DNA of 64,000 nt, from positions 62,001 to 126,000 of the forward strand of contig NZ_NOZR01000005.1 of the NCBI RefSeq assembly GCF_002250655.1, in the 5' to 3' direction. This document shows positions 13,577 to 25,242 of this stretch, in pieces (the first letter of the stretch is position 1; every line of letters begins with the position of its first letter). The notes below the pieces were generated by a model. The model was not told the DNA's origin and did no database searches. It saw only the letters and a program-made list of their open reading frames with translations. This stretch comes from Mycolicibacterium sphagni (GTDB lineage: Bacteria > Actinomycetota > Actinomycetes > Mycobacteriales > Mycobacteriaceae). The position numbers and the translations under genes are program-made.

Positions 13577-14584
13577 CTACAGGCTGGCGTTCAGTGCCTT
13601 GATCGGCATCTGCAGATCCTCGAGCAATTCCAGATCCGCTTCGGCCGGCCGGCCCAGCGTGGTCAGGTAGTTCCCGACGATCACGGCGTTGATCCCGCCG
13701 AGGATGCCTTGCTTGGCGCCGAGGTCCCCGAGGGTGATCTCGCGCCCGCCGGCAAACCGCAGCATGGTGCGCGGCAGGGCGAGGCGGAATGCGGCCACCG
13801 CCTTGAGTGCCTCGGCCGCAGGCAGCACCTCCAGATCGCCGAAAGGCGTGCCCGGACGCGGGTTGAGGAAGTTCAGCGGCACCTCGTGCGGATCGAGCTC
13901 AGCCAGGTTGGCAGCGAATTCGGCGCGCTGTTCGAGCGTCTCCCCCATGCCGAGGATGCCGCCGCAACACACCTCCATGCCGGCCTCGCGAACCATCTCC
14001 AGCGTGCCCCAGCGCTCTTCCCAGGAGTGCGTGGTCACCACATTCGGGAAGTACGACTGCGCCGTCTCCAGATTGTGGTTGTAGCGGTGGACGCCCATCT
14101 CCTTGAGCCGATCCACCTGCTCCTGCGTCAGCATGCCCAGCGAGCAGGCGATCTGGATGTCGACCTCGTTGCGGATGGCCTCGATACCGGCGGCGACCTG
14201 CGCCAGCAGCCGCTCGTCGGGACCGCGCACGGCGGCCACGATGCAGAATTCGGTGGCACCGGACTTGGCGGTCTGCTTGGCCGCCTCGACCAGGCTCGGG
14301 ATATCCAGCCACGCGCTGCGCACCGGCGAGGCGAACAGTCCAGACTGCGAGCAGAAATGGCAATCCTCCGGGCAGCCACCGGTTTTCAGGCTGATGATGC
14401 CCTCGACCTCGACCTCGGGGCCGCACCACTTCATGCGGACCTCGTGGGCCAGCGCGAGCAGTTCTTCGAGCCGGTCGTCTGACAGTTGCAGGACTTCGAG
14501 CACCTGATCGCGGGACAGGCCCTCGCCGCGCTCGAGGACCTGCTCGCGCGCCAGTGCCAATACGTCGACTGCTGCCTGCGTCAC
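13577..14584 (-). CDS. bioB: Biotin synthase (radical SAM)
   Basis: A 335-residue radical SAM enzyme that inserts sulfur into dethiobiotin. The [4Fe-4S]-SAM motif is [14 protein letters not shown] (CxxxCxxC), and [14 protein letters not shown] and GEERWGTL-type segments are typical of BioB. The C-terminal REITLGD and [14 protein letters not shown] regions line the second cluster and substrate site. Start is GTG 14584 with a strong AGGAGGA about 7 nt upstream. A BioQ-type palindrome fused to a TAGCCT -10 hexamer precedes it. Confidence 0.97.
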   Translation of the reverse strand: MTQAAVDVLALAREQVLERGEGLSRDQVLEVLQLSDDRLEELLALAHEVRMKWCGPEVEVEGIISLKTGGCPEDCHFCSQSGLFASPVRSAWLDIPSLVEAAKQTAKSGATEFCIVAAVRGPDERLLAQVAAGIEAIRNEVDIQIACSLGMLTQEQVDRLKEMGVHRYNHNLETAQSYFPNVVTTHSWEERWGTLEMVREAGMEVCCGGILGMGETLEQRAEFAANLAELDPHEVPLNFLNPRPGTPFGDLEVLPAAEALKAVAAFRLALPRTMLRFAGGREITLGDLGAKQGILGGINAVIVGNYLTTLGRPAEADLELLEDLQMPIKALNASL

Positions 14585-14612
14585 CGGCTCGTCCTCCTGG
14601 GTTCTTCGAACT

Positions 14613-14625
14613 TGAACAGTGTTCA
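14613..14625. promoter_or_regulatory. BioQ operator, bioB-bioQ intergenic region
   Basis: The perfect palindrome TGAACAGTGTTCA lies between divergent bioB and bioQ. Read toward bioB it is TAGCCTGAACACTGTTCA, in which TAGCCT is a -10 candidate abutting the operator. Read toward bioQ it is followed by TAGGGT at 14629-14634, 6 nt before the GTG. It matches the TGAAC-N3-GTTCA pattern of mycobacterial BioQ sites, and the same pattern occurs upstream of bioF at 17113. Confidence 0.82.
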
Positions 14626-14640
14626 GGCTAGGGTACGGGT

Positions 14641-15225
14641 GTGCAGCTGCACAAACGCGACGTGGTCGCCAAGGCGGCGGCGATCCTGGACAACTACGGG
14701 ATCGCCGACCTCACCATGCGTCGGCTGGCCCGCGAACTCGACGTCACCCCCGGCGCCCTGTACTGGCATTTCGCCAACAAGCAGGAACTTCTTGGCGCCG
14801 TCGCCGATCAGCTGCTCGCCCCGGCTTGCGCCGAGCCCGCTCCGATGAGCTGGCAAGCCCGTATCGAGACGGTGTGTCGCGGCCTGCGGGACGCGCTGCT
14901 GTCCCACACCGACGGGGCCGAGTTGGTATCGGCGAGTTTCGCCGCCGGGCAGTCGCAGGCCGTCGAACAGATCCTCGGAGGGCTGGCCGAGGCCGCCGGC
15001 GAGGCGGGCGTGGCGGCGGCGCATACCGAACTGGCCGCCCGCACAGTTCTGTACTACGTCCTCGGCTTCACCGCGGACGAACAATCCCGCATGCAGTGGG
15101 ATGCCGCGGGGGCCGCACTGCCCGACACGCGGTCTGCCCTGACCGACGACCCGGGAACCAGGTTCGGGTTCGGCCTGCAGGTGTTGGTCGACGGCATCGC
15201 GGCACGGCGGACATCGCCGGTGTGA
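14641..15225 (+). CDS. bioQ: TetR-family biotin repressor BioQ
   Basis: A 194-residue TetR regulator. The DNA-binding domain is at residues 6-52 ([21 protein letters not shown] then [20 protein letters not shown]), followed by an all-helical ligand domain. BioQ represses biotin genes in mycobacteria and corynebacteria, and this gene is divergent from bioB with a palindromic operator between. Start is GTG 14641. There is no ribosome-binding site, but TAGGGT ends 6 nt upstream, so the mRNA is probably leaderless. The stop abuts the bioD stop. In M. tuberculosis H37Rv this interval between bioB and bioD holds the phiRv1 prophage. Confidence 0.88.
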   Translation: MQLHKRDVVAKAAAILDNYGIADLTMRRLARELDVTPGALYWHFANKQELLGAVADQLLAPACAEPAPMSWQARIETVCRGLRDALLSHTDGAELVSASFAAGQSQAVEQILGGLAEAAGEAGVAAAHTELAARTVLYYVLGFTADEQSRMQWDAAGAALPDTRSALTDDPGTRFGFGLQVLVDGIAARRTSPV

Positions 15226-15933
15226 TCACCGTCGACCGGATCCGGCCGATCGCTCATTGACTAGTCCGGCAACCCAGTCCGGGTCAAACGCACGCGCACT
15301 GAACAATTCGAAATCCTTCGGCGACACCGCGGACACCCCGGCCGGCAGCGCGGCGCGTACCGGGGCCAGCCGGGCTAGTGCGTCCCGATTGGACTTCTCC
15401 GCCGCGCCGGGCTGCGCGGGCCATGAGCCGATCACCAATCCGGCACACGAAAGACCTTTGGCGGCAAGCCCTTCCAGCGTCAGTGCGGTGTGGTTGAGGG
15501 TGCCCAGGCCGGGCTCGACGACGACGAGCACGGGTGCGGCGAGCTCGACCGCGAGGTCACGTAGCGTCACCCCGCCGGCGGCCAGTTCGACGACTAGACC
15601 GCCCGCGCCCTCGACCAGCGTCAGGCGGCCGAGCTGGTCCACCGAACGGATGGACGCCAGCAGGTCGGCCGCACTGGGCAGCGGCAGGCCGGCCTGTTCG
15701 GCGGCGGCCGCCGGTGCCAGCGGTTCGGGATAGCGGGCCACCCCGACGAGCTCGTTTACCCCGGACAGCCGCCCGACCTCGGCGAGGTCGTCGTCGCCGC
15801 CGGCGGTACCGGTCTGCACGGGTTTGCACACCGCGACGTCATGGCCGGCAACCCGGGAGTGGCAGGCGAGCGCCGCCGTCACCACGGTCTTGCCGACACC
15901 GGTTCCGGTCCCGGTGATCACCAGCACGCTCAT
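15226..15933 (-). CDS. bioD: Dethiobiotin synthetase
   Basis: A 235-residue P-loop ATPase that carboxylates and cyclises DAPA to dethiobiotin. The Walker A variant [15 protein letters not shown] is at residues 8-22, followed by CKPVQTGT (substrate Lys) and [15 protein letters not shown] 15933 overlaps the bioF stop by 4 nt. The open frame continues far upstream through bioF, but [12 protein letters not shown] is the family's normal N-terminus. Confidence 0.96.
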   Translation of the reverse strand: MSVLVITGTGTGVGKTVVTAALACHSRVAGHDVAVCKPVQTGTAGGDDDLAEVGRLSGVNELVGVARYPEPLAPAAAAEQAGLPLPSAADLLASIRSVDQLGRLTLVEGAGGLVVELAAGGVTLRDLAVELAAPVLVVVEPGLGTLNHTALTLEGLAAKGLSCAGLVIGSWPAQPGAAEKSNRDALARLAPVRAALPAGVSAVSPKDFELFSARAFDPDWVAGLVNERSAGSGRR

Positions 15934-17078
15934 CGGTGGAGGGTATCCAGAACCGTGGTCAGGACGTCGCGCGCGGTGTGCATCTCGTCGTCGGTCAGCG
16001 ACGCCCGTGCGGTCAGCCGCAGCCGCGAGGTGCCCGCGGGCACTGTCGGCGGCCGGAAGCAGCCCACCCGCACACCGGCGTCCAGGCATGCGGCCGCCGC
16101 GGCCACCGCGATCTCGGGGTCGCCGAGAATGACGGACACCACCGCTGATTCGGGCACCTCGACGACGTCGCACATCTCGGCGAGTTGCCGAGCTCGCTCG
16201 ATGACGTCGCCGGACCGGCGCGGCTCAGCGGCCAGCACCCGCAGGGCGGCCAGCGCGGCGCCGACGGGCGCCGGAGCCAGGCCGGTGTCGAAGATCATCG
16301 TGCGCGCGGCGTCGATCAAGTGATCGCGCACCGCGGCCGGGCCGAGTACCACGCCGCCCTGGCTGCCCAGCGATTTGGACATCGTGGTCGTCATGATCAC
16401 GTCCGGGGCACCGGCCAGGCCGGCTTCGTGGATCAGGCCACGGCCGCCGAACCCGCGCACGCCCAGCCCGTGCGCCTCGTCGACCAGCAGCAGGGCCTGA
16501 TGCTTGCGGCACACCTCGTGAAGGTGGCGCAGCGGCGCGAGGGCACCGTCGGTGCTGAACACCGACTCGGTGATCACCAGTGCGCGTTCCTCGTCACGGT
16601 CGGCCAGCGCGGCCTCGACGGCCTCGACATCGCAGTGCGGTGCCACGACCACCCGGGCCTTGGACAGCCGGCACGCGTCGACCAGCGAGGCATGCGAGAG
16701 TGCGTCGGACACCACGAGCGAGCCGGGCCCGGACAGTGCGACCGTCGCGCCGATGTTGGCGGTGTAGCCCGACGAGAACACCAAGGCGGCTTCGGCGCCG
16801 ACAAATTCGGCCAGGGCCGTTTCGAATTCCTCGTGCAGCTCGGTGTTGCCGGTGACCAGCCGGGAGCCGGTGGACCCGGCGCCCCACGTGCGCAACGCGG
16901 TCACGCCGCCGTCGATGACCGCCGGATGCTGGGACAGACCGAGGTAGTCGTTGGACGCCAGGTCGAGTTCGGTGGCGACCGCAGGCCGTGTTCGCAGCGA
17001 ACGGCGCAGGCCGGCCTGCCGGCGCTGCTGCTCGACGGTGTCGAGCCAGGCCAGCGGTGAAAGACCTACGCGGGTCAT
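15930..17078 (-). CDS. bioF: 8-amino-7-oxononanoate synthase
   Basis: A 382-residue alpha-oxoamine synthase that condenses pimeloyl thioester with L-alanine. The PLP lysine is in [35 protein letters not shown] and [15 protein letters not shown] are further signatures. ATG 17078 has AGGAGG 5 nt upstream. A 97-nt gap separates it from bioA and carries a BioQ-type operator, so bioF-bioD form their own regulated unit. Confidence 0.96.
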   Translation of the reverse strand: MTRVGLSPLAWLDTVEQQRRQAGLRRSLRTRPAVATELDLASNDYLGLSQHPAVIDGGVTALRTWGAGSTGSRLVTGNTELHEEFETALAEFVGAEAALVFSSGYTANIGATVALSGPGSLVVSDALSHASLVDACRLSKARVVVAPHCDVEAVEAALADRDEERALVITESVFSTDGALAPLRHLHEVCRKHQALLLVDEAHGLGVRGFGGRGLIHEAGLAGAPDVIMTTTMSKSLGSQGGVVLGPAAVRDHLIDAARTMIFDTGLAPAPVGAALAALRVLAAEPRRSGDVIERARQLAEMCDVVEVPESAVVSVILGDPEIAVAAAAACLDAGVRVGCFRPPTVPAGTSRLRLTARASLTDDEMHTARDVLTTVLDTLHR

Positions 17079-17112
17079 GAGGGCCTCCTGCCTGGCGCCT
17101 TCGTGGCGGTAT

Positions 17113-17125
17113 TGAACACCGTTCA
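17113..17125. promoter_or_regulatory. BioQ operator upstream of bioF
   Basis: TGAACACCGTTCA (TGAAC-N3-GTTCA) lies 35 nt upstream of the bioF ATG. On the minus strand it reads TAACCTGAACGGTGTTCA, so a TAACCT -10 hexamer runs straight into the operator. This is the same architecture as at bioB, where the hexamer is TAGCCT. Confidence 0.82.
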
Positions 17126-17175
17126 GGTTAGCGTGACGACGAGCGCCGAGGCACCAGGGGTGAGGAGTCGCGCCA

Positions 17176-18468
17176 TCAGGCCAGTGCACGGGCGACGGCG
17201 ACCATCGCGGCGGTGATCGCGGCGATCTCGGCGGGGGTGCAGATGAACGGTGGCATCGCGTAGATCAGGTTGCGGAACGGCCGCAGCCAGACACCGTTGT
17301 CCAGGGCGACCGGAGTGGCCACCGTCAGGTCGACGGGCTCCCGCGTCTCGATCACCCCGATGGCACCGCACACCCGTACGTCGGCCACGCCGGGCAACGC
17401 GCGGGCCGGCGCCAGCCCGTCGGCCAGCCCCGCGCCGATCTCGGCTACCCGGCCCCGCCAGTCCTGCCCGAGCAGCAGTTCCACCGACGCCACCGACACT
17501 GCGCACGCCAGCGCGTTGGCCATGAAGGTGGGACCGTGCATCAAGGCACCAGCCTCACTACCGCTGATCGTCCGGGCGATCTCCAGCGTGCACAGGGTCG
17601 CCGCGAGGGTGACGTAGCCGCCGGTCAGCGCCTTTCCGACGCACATGATGTCCGGGGTGACCCCGGCGTGGTCAGCGGCGAACAGCTCACCGGTGCGCCC
17701 GAATCCGGTGGCGATCTCGTCGAAGATCAGCAGCACGCCGGCCCGGTCGCACATCGCGCGCAGATCGGTCAGGTAGCGGGGGTCGTGGAAACGCATGCCG
17801 CCCGCACCCTGAACCACCGGTTCGACGATGACGGCGGCCAGCTCGTCGGCATGTGCGAGCAGCTGCGCCTCGAACGCCGCGATGTAGGCCGGGTCGTAGT
17901 CGGCGGGCACCGGCGGAGCGAAGAGTTGCGGGAACAGGACGTCCGTCCACAGCGAGTGCATGCCGCCGTCGGGGTCGCACACACTCATCGGGGTGAACGT
18001 GTCGCCGTGATATCCGCCACGCCACGTCATCAACCGGCGCTTGCCGAACCGGCCCGCGCTGCGCCAGTACTGCAGTGCCATCTTCACCGCGACCTCGACG
18101 GCCACCGAGCCGGAATCGGAGAAGAACACCGTGTCCAGCCCGGCCGGGGTGATGTCGACGAGCAGCTGCGCCAGGCGCGCGGCGGGCTCATGGGTCAGTC
18201 CGCCGAACATCACGTGATTCATCACCGAAAGCTGCCTGGTCATCGCGGCGTCGAGCACCGGGTGACCATGCCCGTGCACGGCTGTCCACCAGGACGCCAT
18301 CGCATCGAGGACGCGAATCTGCTCGCCGCCGCGCACCAGGGTCAACCACGCGCCGTCGGCGCCGACGGCGACCACCGGCGCCATCGCTTCGGCGCCGATT
18401 GTGCTGTAGGGGTGCCAGATGTGCGCGGCGTCGATCGCGCTGATCTGTTGGGGGGTCAACTCCGACAC
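17176..18468 (-). CDS. bioA: Adenosylmethionine-8-amino-7-oxononanoate aminotransferase
   Basis: A 430-residue class III PLP aminotransferase that makes 7,8-diaminopelargonate with SAM as amino donor. Signatures: [61 protein letters not shown] with [14 protein letters not shown] (Schiff-base Lys), and the SAM-site [13 protein letters not shown]. Start is GTG 18468. No BioQ-type palindrome was found in the 128 nt before it, so bioA may be regulated differently from bioFD. Confidence 0.96.
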   Translation of the reverse strand: MSELTPQQISAIDAAHIWHPYSTIGAEAMAPVVAVGADGAWLTLVRGGEQIRVLDAMASWWTAVHGHGHPVLDAAMTRQLSVMNHVMFGGLTHEPAARLAQLLVDITPAGLDTVFFSDSGSVAVEVAVKMALQYWRSAGRFGKRRLMTWRGGYHGDTFTPMSVCDPDGGMHSLWTDVLFPQLFAPPVPADYDPAYIAAFEAQLLAHADELAAVIVEPVVQGAGGMRFHDPRYLTDLRAMCDRAGVLLIFDEIATGFGRTGELFAADHAGVTPDIMCVGKALTGGYVTLAATLCTLEIARTISGSEAGALMHGPTFMANALACAVSVASVELLLGQDWRGRVAEIGAGLADGLAPARALPGVADVRVCGAIGVIETREPVDLTVATPVALDNGVWLRPFRNLIYAMPPFICTPAEIAAITAAMVAVARALA

Positions 18469-18596
18469 GCTGCGTGAGCCTAGTCGGCCGGCGCGACCGC
18501 GCTTGCGCGCGTTTGCTCCGCGCCGGTGCGGCGGCCGGACGGGCGGTTCGCTGGGGATGAGACGACCACCCGAGTTGGGTAAATTGAGTTCCGATC

Positions 18597-20741
18597 ATGC
18601 TGACCCGTACCCCGACTCCGCCGGCACCAGCGAAGGATTCTCGGAAATCGGGGTTCTACCGCCATGATCTCGACGGTCTCCGCGGAGTCGCGATCGCCCT
18701 CGTGGCGGTGTTCCACGTGTGGTTCGGACGTGTCTCGGGCGGGGTCGACGTCTTCCTGGTGCTGTCCGGCTTCTTCTTCGGCGGTTCCCTGTTGCGCACC
18801 GCGCTGGATCCGGACTCCTCGCTCTCCCCCTGGCCAGAGATCCTTCGCCTGGTCCGGCGGCTGTTGCCCGCCCTCGTCGTCGTGCTTGCCGCCGGCGCCG
18901 CCCTGACCGTCCTGGTGCAGCCGCAGACCCGCTGGGAAACGTTTGCTGACCAGAGCCTCTCGAGCCTGGGTTACTACCAGAACTGGGAGCTGTCGGCGAC
19001 GGCGTCGAACTATCTCCGCGCCGGTGAGGCCGTGAGTCCGCTGCAGCACATCTGGTCGATGTCCGTTCAGGGTCAGTTCTACATCTCGTTCCTCATCCTT
19101 ATCTTCGGGTTTGCCTATCTGTTGCGCCGGCCGCTGGGCAAGCGACTGCGTGCGACTTTCGTGGCTTTGCTTGCCGCGCTGGCCGTCGCGTCATTCAGCT
19201 TTGCCGCCGTCATCCACGTCACCGATCAAATGGCCAACTACTACAACAGCTTCGCCCGCGCCTGGGAGTTGCTGCTCGGTGTTCTCGTCGGTGCGGCGGT
19301 GCCCCACGTGGGGTGGCCGATGTGGCTGCGCTCCGTGGTGGCCGCGGCCGGACTGGCCGCGATCGTCTCGTGCGGCGCCTTCATCGACGGGGTCAAAGAG
19401 TTTCCGGGTCCGTGGGCGCTGGTGCCGGTCGGCGCCACCGTGCTGGTGATCCTGGCGGCGGCCAACCGCCACGCCAGCCCGTCCACCCGGCACCGGCTGC
19501 CGCTGCCCAACCGGCTGCTGTCCGCCCGGCCGCTGGTGACGCTGGGGGCGATGGCGTACTCGCTGTACCTGTGGCATTGGCCGCTGTTGATCTTCTGGCT
19601 CGCGTACACCGACGGAACCCACGCCGGGTTCGTGGACGGCGCCGCCATCCTGGCTATCTCGGGTGTGCTGGCCTACCTGACCATGCGCTACGTCGAGGAG
19701 CCGCTGCGCTCCGGAGGGCGAGTGCCCGAGCCGAATCTGCAGCCGATCACGATCCCGTGGCGCGTCCGGCTGCGTCGCCCCACCATCGCGCTAGGCGCCA
19801 CCGTGGGTCTGCTCGGCGTCGCGCTGACGGCAACGGCGTTCACCTGGCGCGAGCACGTCACCGTCCAGCGCGCGAATGGCAAGGAACTCGTCACCCTCTC
19901 GACCAGCAGCTATCCGGGAGCGCGGGCGCTGACCGATCACGCACGCGTGCCACAGCTGCCGGTGCGGCCCACTGTGCTGGAGGCACAGAACGACCTGCCC
20001 GAGTCGACCAACGACGGCTGTATCAGTGATTTCGGCAACACCGGTGTCATCAACTGCAGCTACGGGGACCTCACCGCCACCCGCACCATCGCACTGGCCG
20101 GCGGTTCGCACGCCGAGCACTGGATCACCGCCCTGGACGCGCTGGGCAAGATGCACCACTTCAAGGTCGTCACCTATCTGAAGATGGGCTGCCCGCTGAC
20201 CACCGAGGAACTCCCGCTGGTCATGGGCGACAACCGCCCCTACCCCAACTGCCATCAGTGGAACCAGCGGGTGATGGCCAAACTGATCAACGACCACCCC
20301 AGCTTCGTGTTCACCACATCGACCCGGCCCTGGAACATCAAGCCCGGCGACGTGATGCCGTCTACCTATATCGGGATCTGGCAGACGTTGTCGGACAACA
20401 ACATTCCAATTCTGGCGATGCGGGACACCCCGTGGCTGGTGCGCAACGGCCAGCCCTTCTTCCCGGCGGACTGTCTGGCCAAGGGCGGCGACGCGGTGTC
20501 ATGCGGGATCAAACGTTCCGAGGTGCTTTCCGACTACAACCAGACACTGGATTTCCTGGCCCAATTCCCGCAGATGCGGGCGCTGGACCTCAGTGATGCG
20601 GTCTGCCGTCCCGACGTGTGTCGCGCGGTCGAGGGAAATGTCCTGGTCTACCACGATTCTCATCACATCTCCGCGACCTATATGCGCACGTTGATCCCCG
20701 AGCTGGGCAGACAGATGGGCGCGGCGACGGCGTGGTGGTGA
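18597..20741 (+). CDS. OafA/YrhL-type membrane acyltransferase with C-terminal SGNH domain (Rv1565c-like)
   Basis: A 714-residue envelope O-acyltransferase. The N-terminal acyltransferase-3 membrane domain (about residues 20-400, ten or more helices) begins with YRHDLDGLRGVAIALVAVFHV, carrying the family's RG-H motif, and includes the LYLWHWPLL segment. An extracytoplasmic SGNH hydrolase-like domain follows (about 480-710), with its Ser in LAGGSHAEHW and the Asp/His pair in VYHDSHHISATYM. Such proteins acetylate or succinylate cell-envelope glycans; the acceptor is unknown. It lies 41 nt upstream of treX in the same direction, as Rv1565c does. Confidence 0.88.
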   Translation: MLTRTPTPPAPAKDSRKSGFYRHDLDGLRGVAIALVAVFHVWFGRVSGGVDVFLVLSGFFFGGSLLRTALDPDSSLSPWPEILRLVRRLLPALVVVLAAGAALTVLVQPQTRWETFADQSLSSLGYYQNWELSATASNYLRAGEAVSPLQHIWSMSVQGQFYISFLILIFGFAYLLRRPLGKRLRATFVALLAALAVASFSFAAVIHVTDQMANYYNSFARAWELLLGVLVGAAVPHVGWPMWLRSVVAAAGLAAIVSCGAFIDGVKEFPGPWALVPVGATVLVILAAANRHASPSTRHRLPLPNRLLSARPLVTLGAMAYSLYLWHWPLLIFWLAYTDGTHAGFVDGAAILAISGVLAYLTMRYVEEPLRSGGRVPEPNLQPITIPWRVRLRRPTIALGATVGLLGVALTATAFTWREHVTVQRANGKELVTLSTSSYPGARALTDHARVPQLPVRPTVLEAQNDLPESTNDGCISDFGNTGVINCSYGDLTATRTIALAGGSHAEHWITALDALGKMHHFKVVTYLKMGCPLTTEELPLVMGDNRPYPNCHQWNQRVMAKLINDHPSFVFTTSTRPWNIKPGDVMPSTYIGIWQTLSDNNIPILAMRDTPWLVRNGQPFFPADCLAKGGDAVSCGIKRSEVLSDYNQTLDFLAQFPQMRALDLSDAVCRPDVCRAVEGNVLVYHDSHHISATYMRTLIPELGRQMGAATAWW

Positions 20742-20782
20742 CATCCTGCGCATCCCGCGCGCGACGTCGATAAGGTCGAGAG

Positions 20783-22927
<2,145 letters not shown>

Positions 22928-22944
22928 CGGGAACAGCCTCAGCT

Positions 22945-25242
22945 ATGGCCTACCCGGTGCTGTCCACTTATCGCCTCCAACTACGCGGCGCCTCCGCGGG
23001 TGACGCGTTCACCTTCGCCGACGCCGAGAAGCTTCTCGACTATCTCGACGGTCTCGGCATCACGCACCTTTATCTGTCCCCCATTCTGACCGCGACTCCG
23101 GGCTCCACCCACGGCTACGACGTCACCGATCCGACCACCGTGTCCGACGAGCTCGGGGGCGCTGACGGCCTCGCCCAGCTGGCCGAGGCGGCCAAGGCGC
23201 GCGGACTCGGCCTTGTCGTCGACATCGTCCCCAACCACGTCGGAGTGGACCAACCCGAGCGCAACCCGTGGTGGTGGGACGTGCTGCGCCACGGGCGGCA
23301 GTCGGCCTATGCGACGTTCTTCGACATCGACTGGTCGGCCGATCCGGACGGCCGAATTCTGTTGCCGGTCTTGGGCTCTGATGACGACACCGCGGACCTT
23401 ACGGTGGAGGGCGATACGCTGCGCCTCGGCAGCCTGGCCTTCCCGATCGCGCCGGGCACCGGTGAGGGCACCGGAGCCGACGTGCACGACCGTCAGCATT
23501 ACAAGCTGATCGGCTGGCGTAACGGGGTCAACGGATACCGCCGGTTCTTCTCCATCACCTCACTGGCCGGCCTGCGGCAGGAAGACTCCGCGGTGTTCGA
23601 GACGTCGCACGCCGAGGTGGCCCGCTGGTTTCACGACGGGTTGGTGGACGGCGTGCGCATCGACCACCCCGACGGCCTGACCGACCCGACGGGATACCTC
23701 TGGAGGCTTCGCGAACTGATCGGGTCGCAGGCGTGGATCGTGATCGAGAAGATCCTCAGTGTCGGCGAACCGCTGGACCCGTCGCTGCCGATCGACGGCA
23801 CCACCGGCTACGACGTCCTGCGTGAGGTCGGTGGCCTTTTCGTCGACCCCACCGGCGTGCAAGCCCTGACCGAACTCGTCGACGCAGCAGGGTTCGACTA
23901 CTCCGGGGTACCTGATCTGCTGCACCAGTTGAAGATCGACGCAGCCACCATCACTTTGGCCAGTGAGCTGGCCCGGCTGTGCCGATCGATCGTGGGGGCG
24001 GTCGGCGCCGATCACCCGCAGCTACCCCATGCGGTGGCCGCGCTGCTGGCAGGCGTCGGCGTATACCGGTCGGACTATCTGAATCTGTCGGCGCTGCTGC
24101 CGGCCGCGATCGCACAGACGGTCGCCGCCGAGCCCACCCTGGCCGTGCCGCTGGAACTGGTGTCGGCCGCCCTCGTGTCGGCGGAGCCGGCAGCGCGACT
24201 GCAGCAGCTGTGCGGTGCGGTGACGGCGAAGGCAGTGGAGGACTGTCTCTTCTACCGCGACGCCAGACTGGTGTCGCTCAACGAAGTCGGCGGTGAACCG
24301 GAACACTTCGGTGTCAGCGCCGCGGAGTTCCATCGCAGTACCCACGTGCGCGGCCGGCTGTGGCCACGGACCATGACGACGCTGTCCACTCATGACACCA
24401 AGCGCGGTGAGGACGTACGGGCCCGGATCGGCGTGCTGTCGCAGGTGCCGTCGCTGTGGGCCGAATTCGTCACCAGCTGGCAGACCACCACGCCACCGCC
24501 TCATCCAGCGACCGCATTGTTCCTGTTGCAGAACATCTTCGGGGTGTGGCCGGCAGACGGTCAGGTGACCGAGGAGCTGCGCGCCCGGTTGCACGCCTAC
24601 GCCGAAAAGGCGATTCGCGAAGCGGGCTGGCACACCTCCTGGAATGAGCCGGCCACCGACTTCGAGGATGCCGTCCACGCGTGGCTGGACGCCATCCTCG
24701 ACGGCCCGGTTGCCACCGAGCTGACCGGGCTGGTGGTCCAGCTCGAACCCCATGCGCACGCAGACGCGCTGGGCCAGAAGCTGCTGGCGCTCACCGTCCC
24801 CGGCATTCCGGACGTCTACCAGGGCACCGAGTTGTGGGAGGACAGCCTCGTGGACCCGGATAATCGCAGGCCCATCGACTACGCCATGCGCGGTGCCGCA
24901 CTGGAACGCTTGTCGCACCCCAAGATTCGGGTCGTGCGGGCGGCGCTGCACGCCCGGCGGGACCGCCCCGAAACGTTTCTGTCGGGCGAGTACCGGCCGG
25001 TGCTGGCCAACGGCGGCGCCGCACCGCACATAGTCGCGTTCCGTCGCGGCGACGATGTGCTCGTCGCGGTCACCCGCTGGACCGTGCGGCTACATCATGA
25101 CGGCTGGGGGGACACGATTCTGCCGTTGCCGGAAGGCATCTGGACCGACCGGCTGACCGGCGCACGCTTCAGCGGCACAGCGCCGGCCGGTGTCCTGTTC
25201 GGCGAGCTGCCGGTCGTTCTGCTGGAGAGGTCCGATGCCTGA
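22945..25242 (+). CDS. treY: Maltooligosyltrehalose synthase
   Basis: A 765-residue GH13 enzyme that isomerises the reducing-end alpha-1,4 bond of maltodextrin to an alpha,alpha-1,1 bond. Diagnostic regions: STYRLQL at the N-terminus, DIVPNHVGV, DGVRIDHPDGLTDP (nucleophile near residue 239), WIVIEKILS (acid near 268), TLSTHDTKRGEDVRAR, and the C-terminal GIPDVYQGTELWEDSLVDPDN. The treZ ATG lies inside its last codons, so the two are coupled. Confidence 0.96.
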   Translation: MAYPVLSTYRLQLRGASAGDAFTFADAEKLLDYLDGLGITHLYLSPILTATPGSTHGYDVTDPTTVSDELGGADGLAQLAEAAKARGLGLVVDIVPNHVGVDQPERNPWWWDVLRHGRQSAYATFFDIDWSADPDGRILLPVLGSDDDTADLTVEGDTLRLGSLAFPIAPGTGEGTGADVHDRQHYKLIGWRNGVNGYRRFFSITSLAGLRQEDSAVFETSHAEVARWFHDGLVDGVRIDHPDGLTDPTGYLWRLRELIGSQAWIVIEKILSVGEPLDPSLPIDGTTGYDVLREVGGLFVDPTGVQALTELVDAAGFDYSGVPDLLHQLKIDAATITLASELARLCRSIVGAVGADHPQLPHAVAALLAGVGVYRSDYLNLSALLPAAIAQTVAAEPTLAVPLELVSAALVSAEPAARLQQLCGAVTAKAVEDCLFYRDARLVSLNEVGGEPEHFGVSAAEFHRSTHVRGRLWPRTMTTLSTHDTKRGEDVRARIGVLSQVPSLWAEFVTSWQTTTPPPHPATALFLLQNIFGVWPADGQVTEELRARLHAYAEKAIREAGWHTSWNEPATDFEDAVHAWLDAILDGPVATELTGLVVQLEPHAHADALGQKLLALTVPGIPDVYQGTELWEDSLVDPDNRRPIDYAMRGAALERLSHPKIRVVRAALHARRDRPETFLSGEYRPVLANGGAAPHIVAFRRGDDVLVAVTRWTVRLHHDGWGDTILPLPEGIWTDRLTGARFSGTAPAGVLFGELPVVLLERSDA

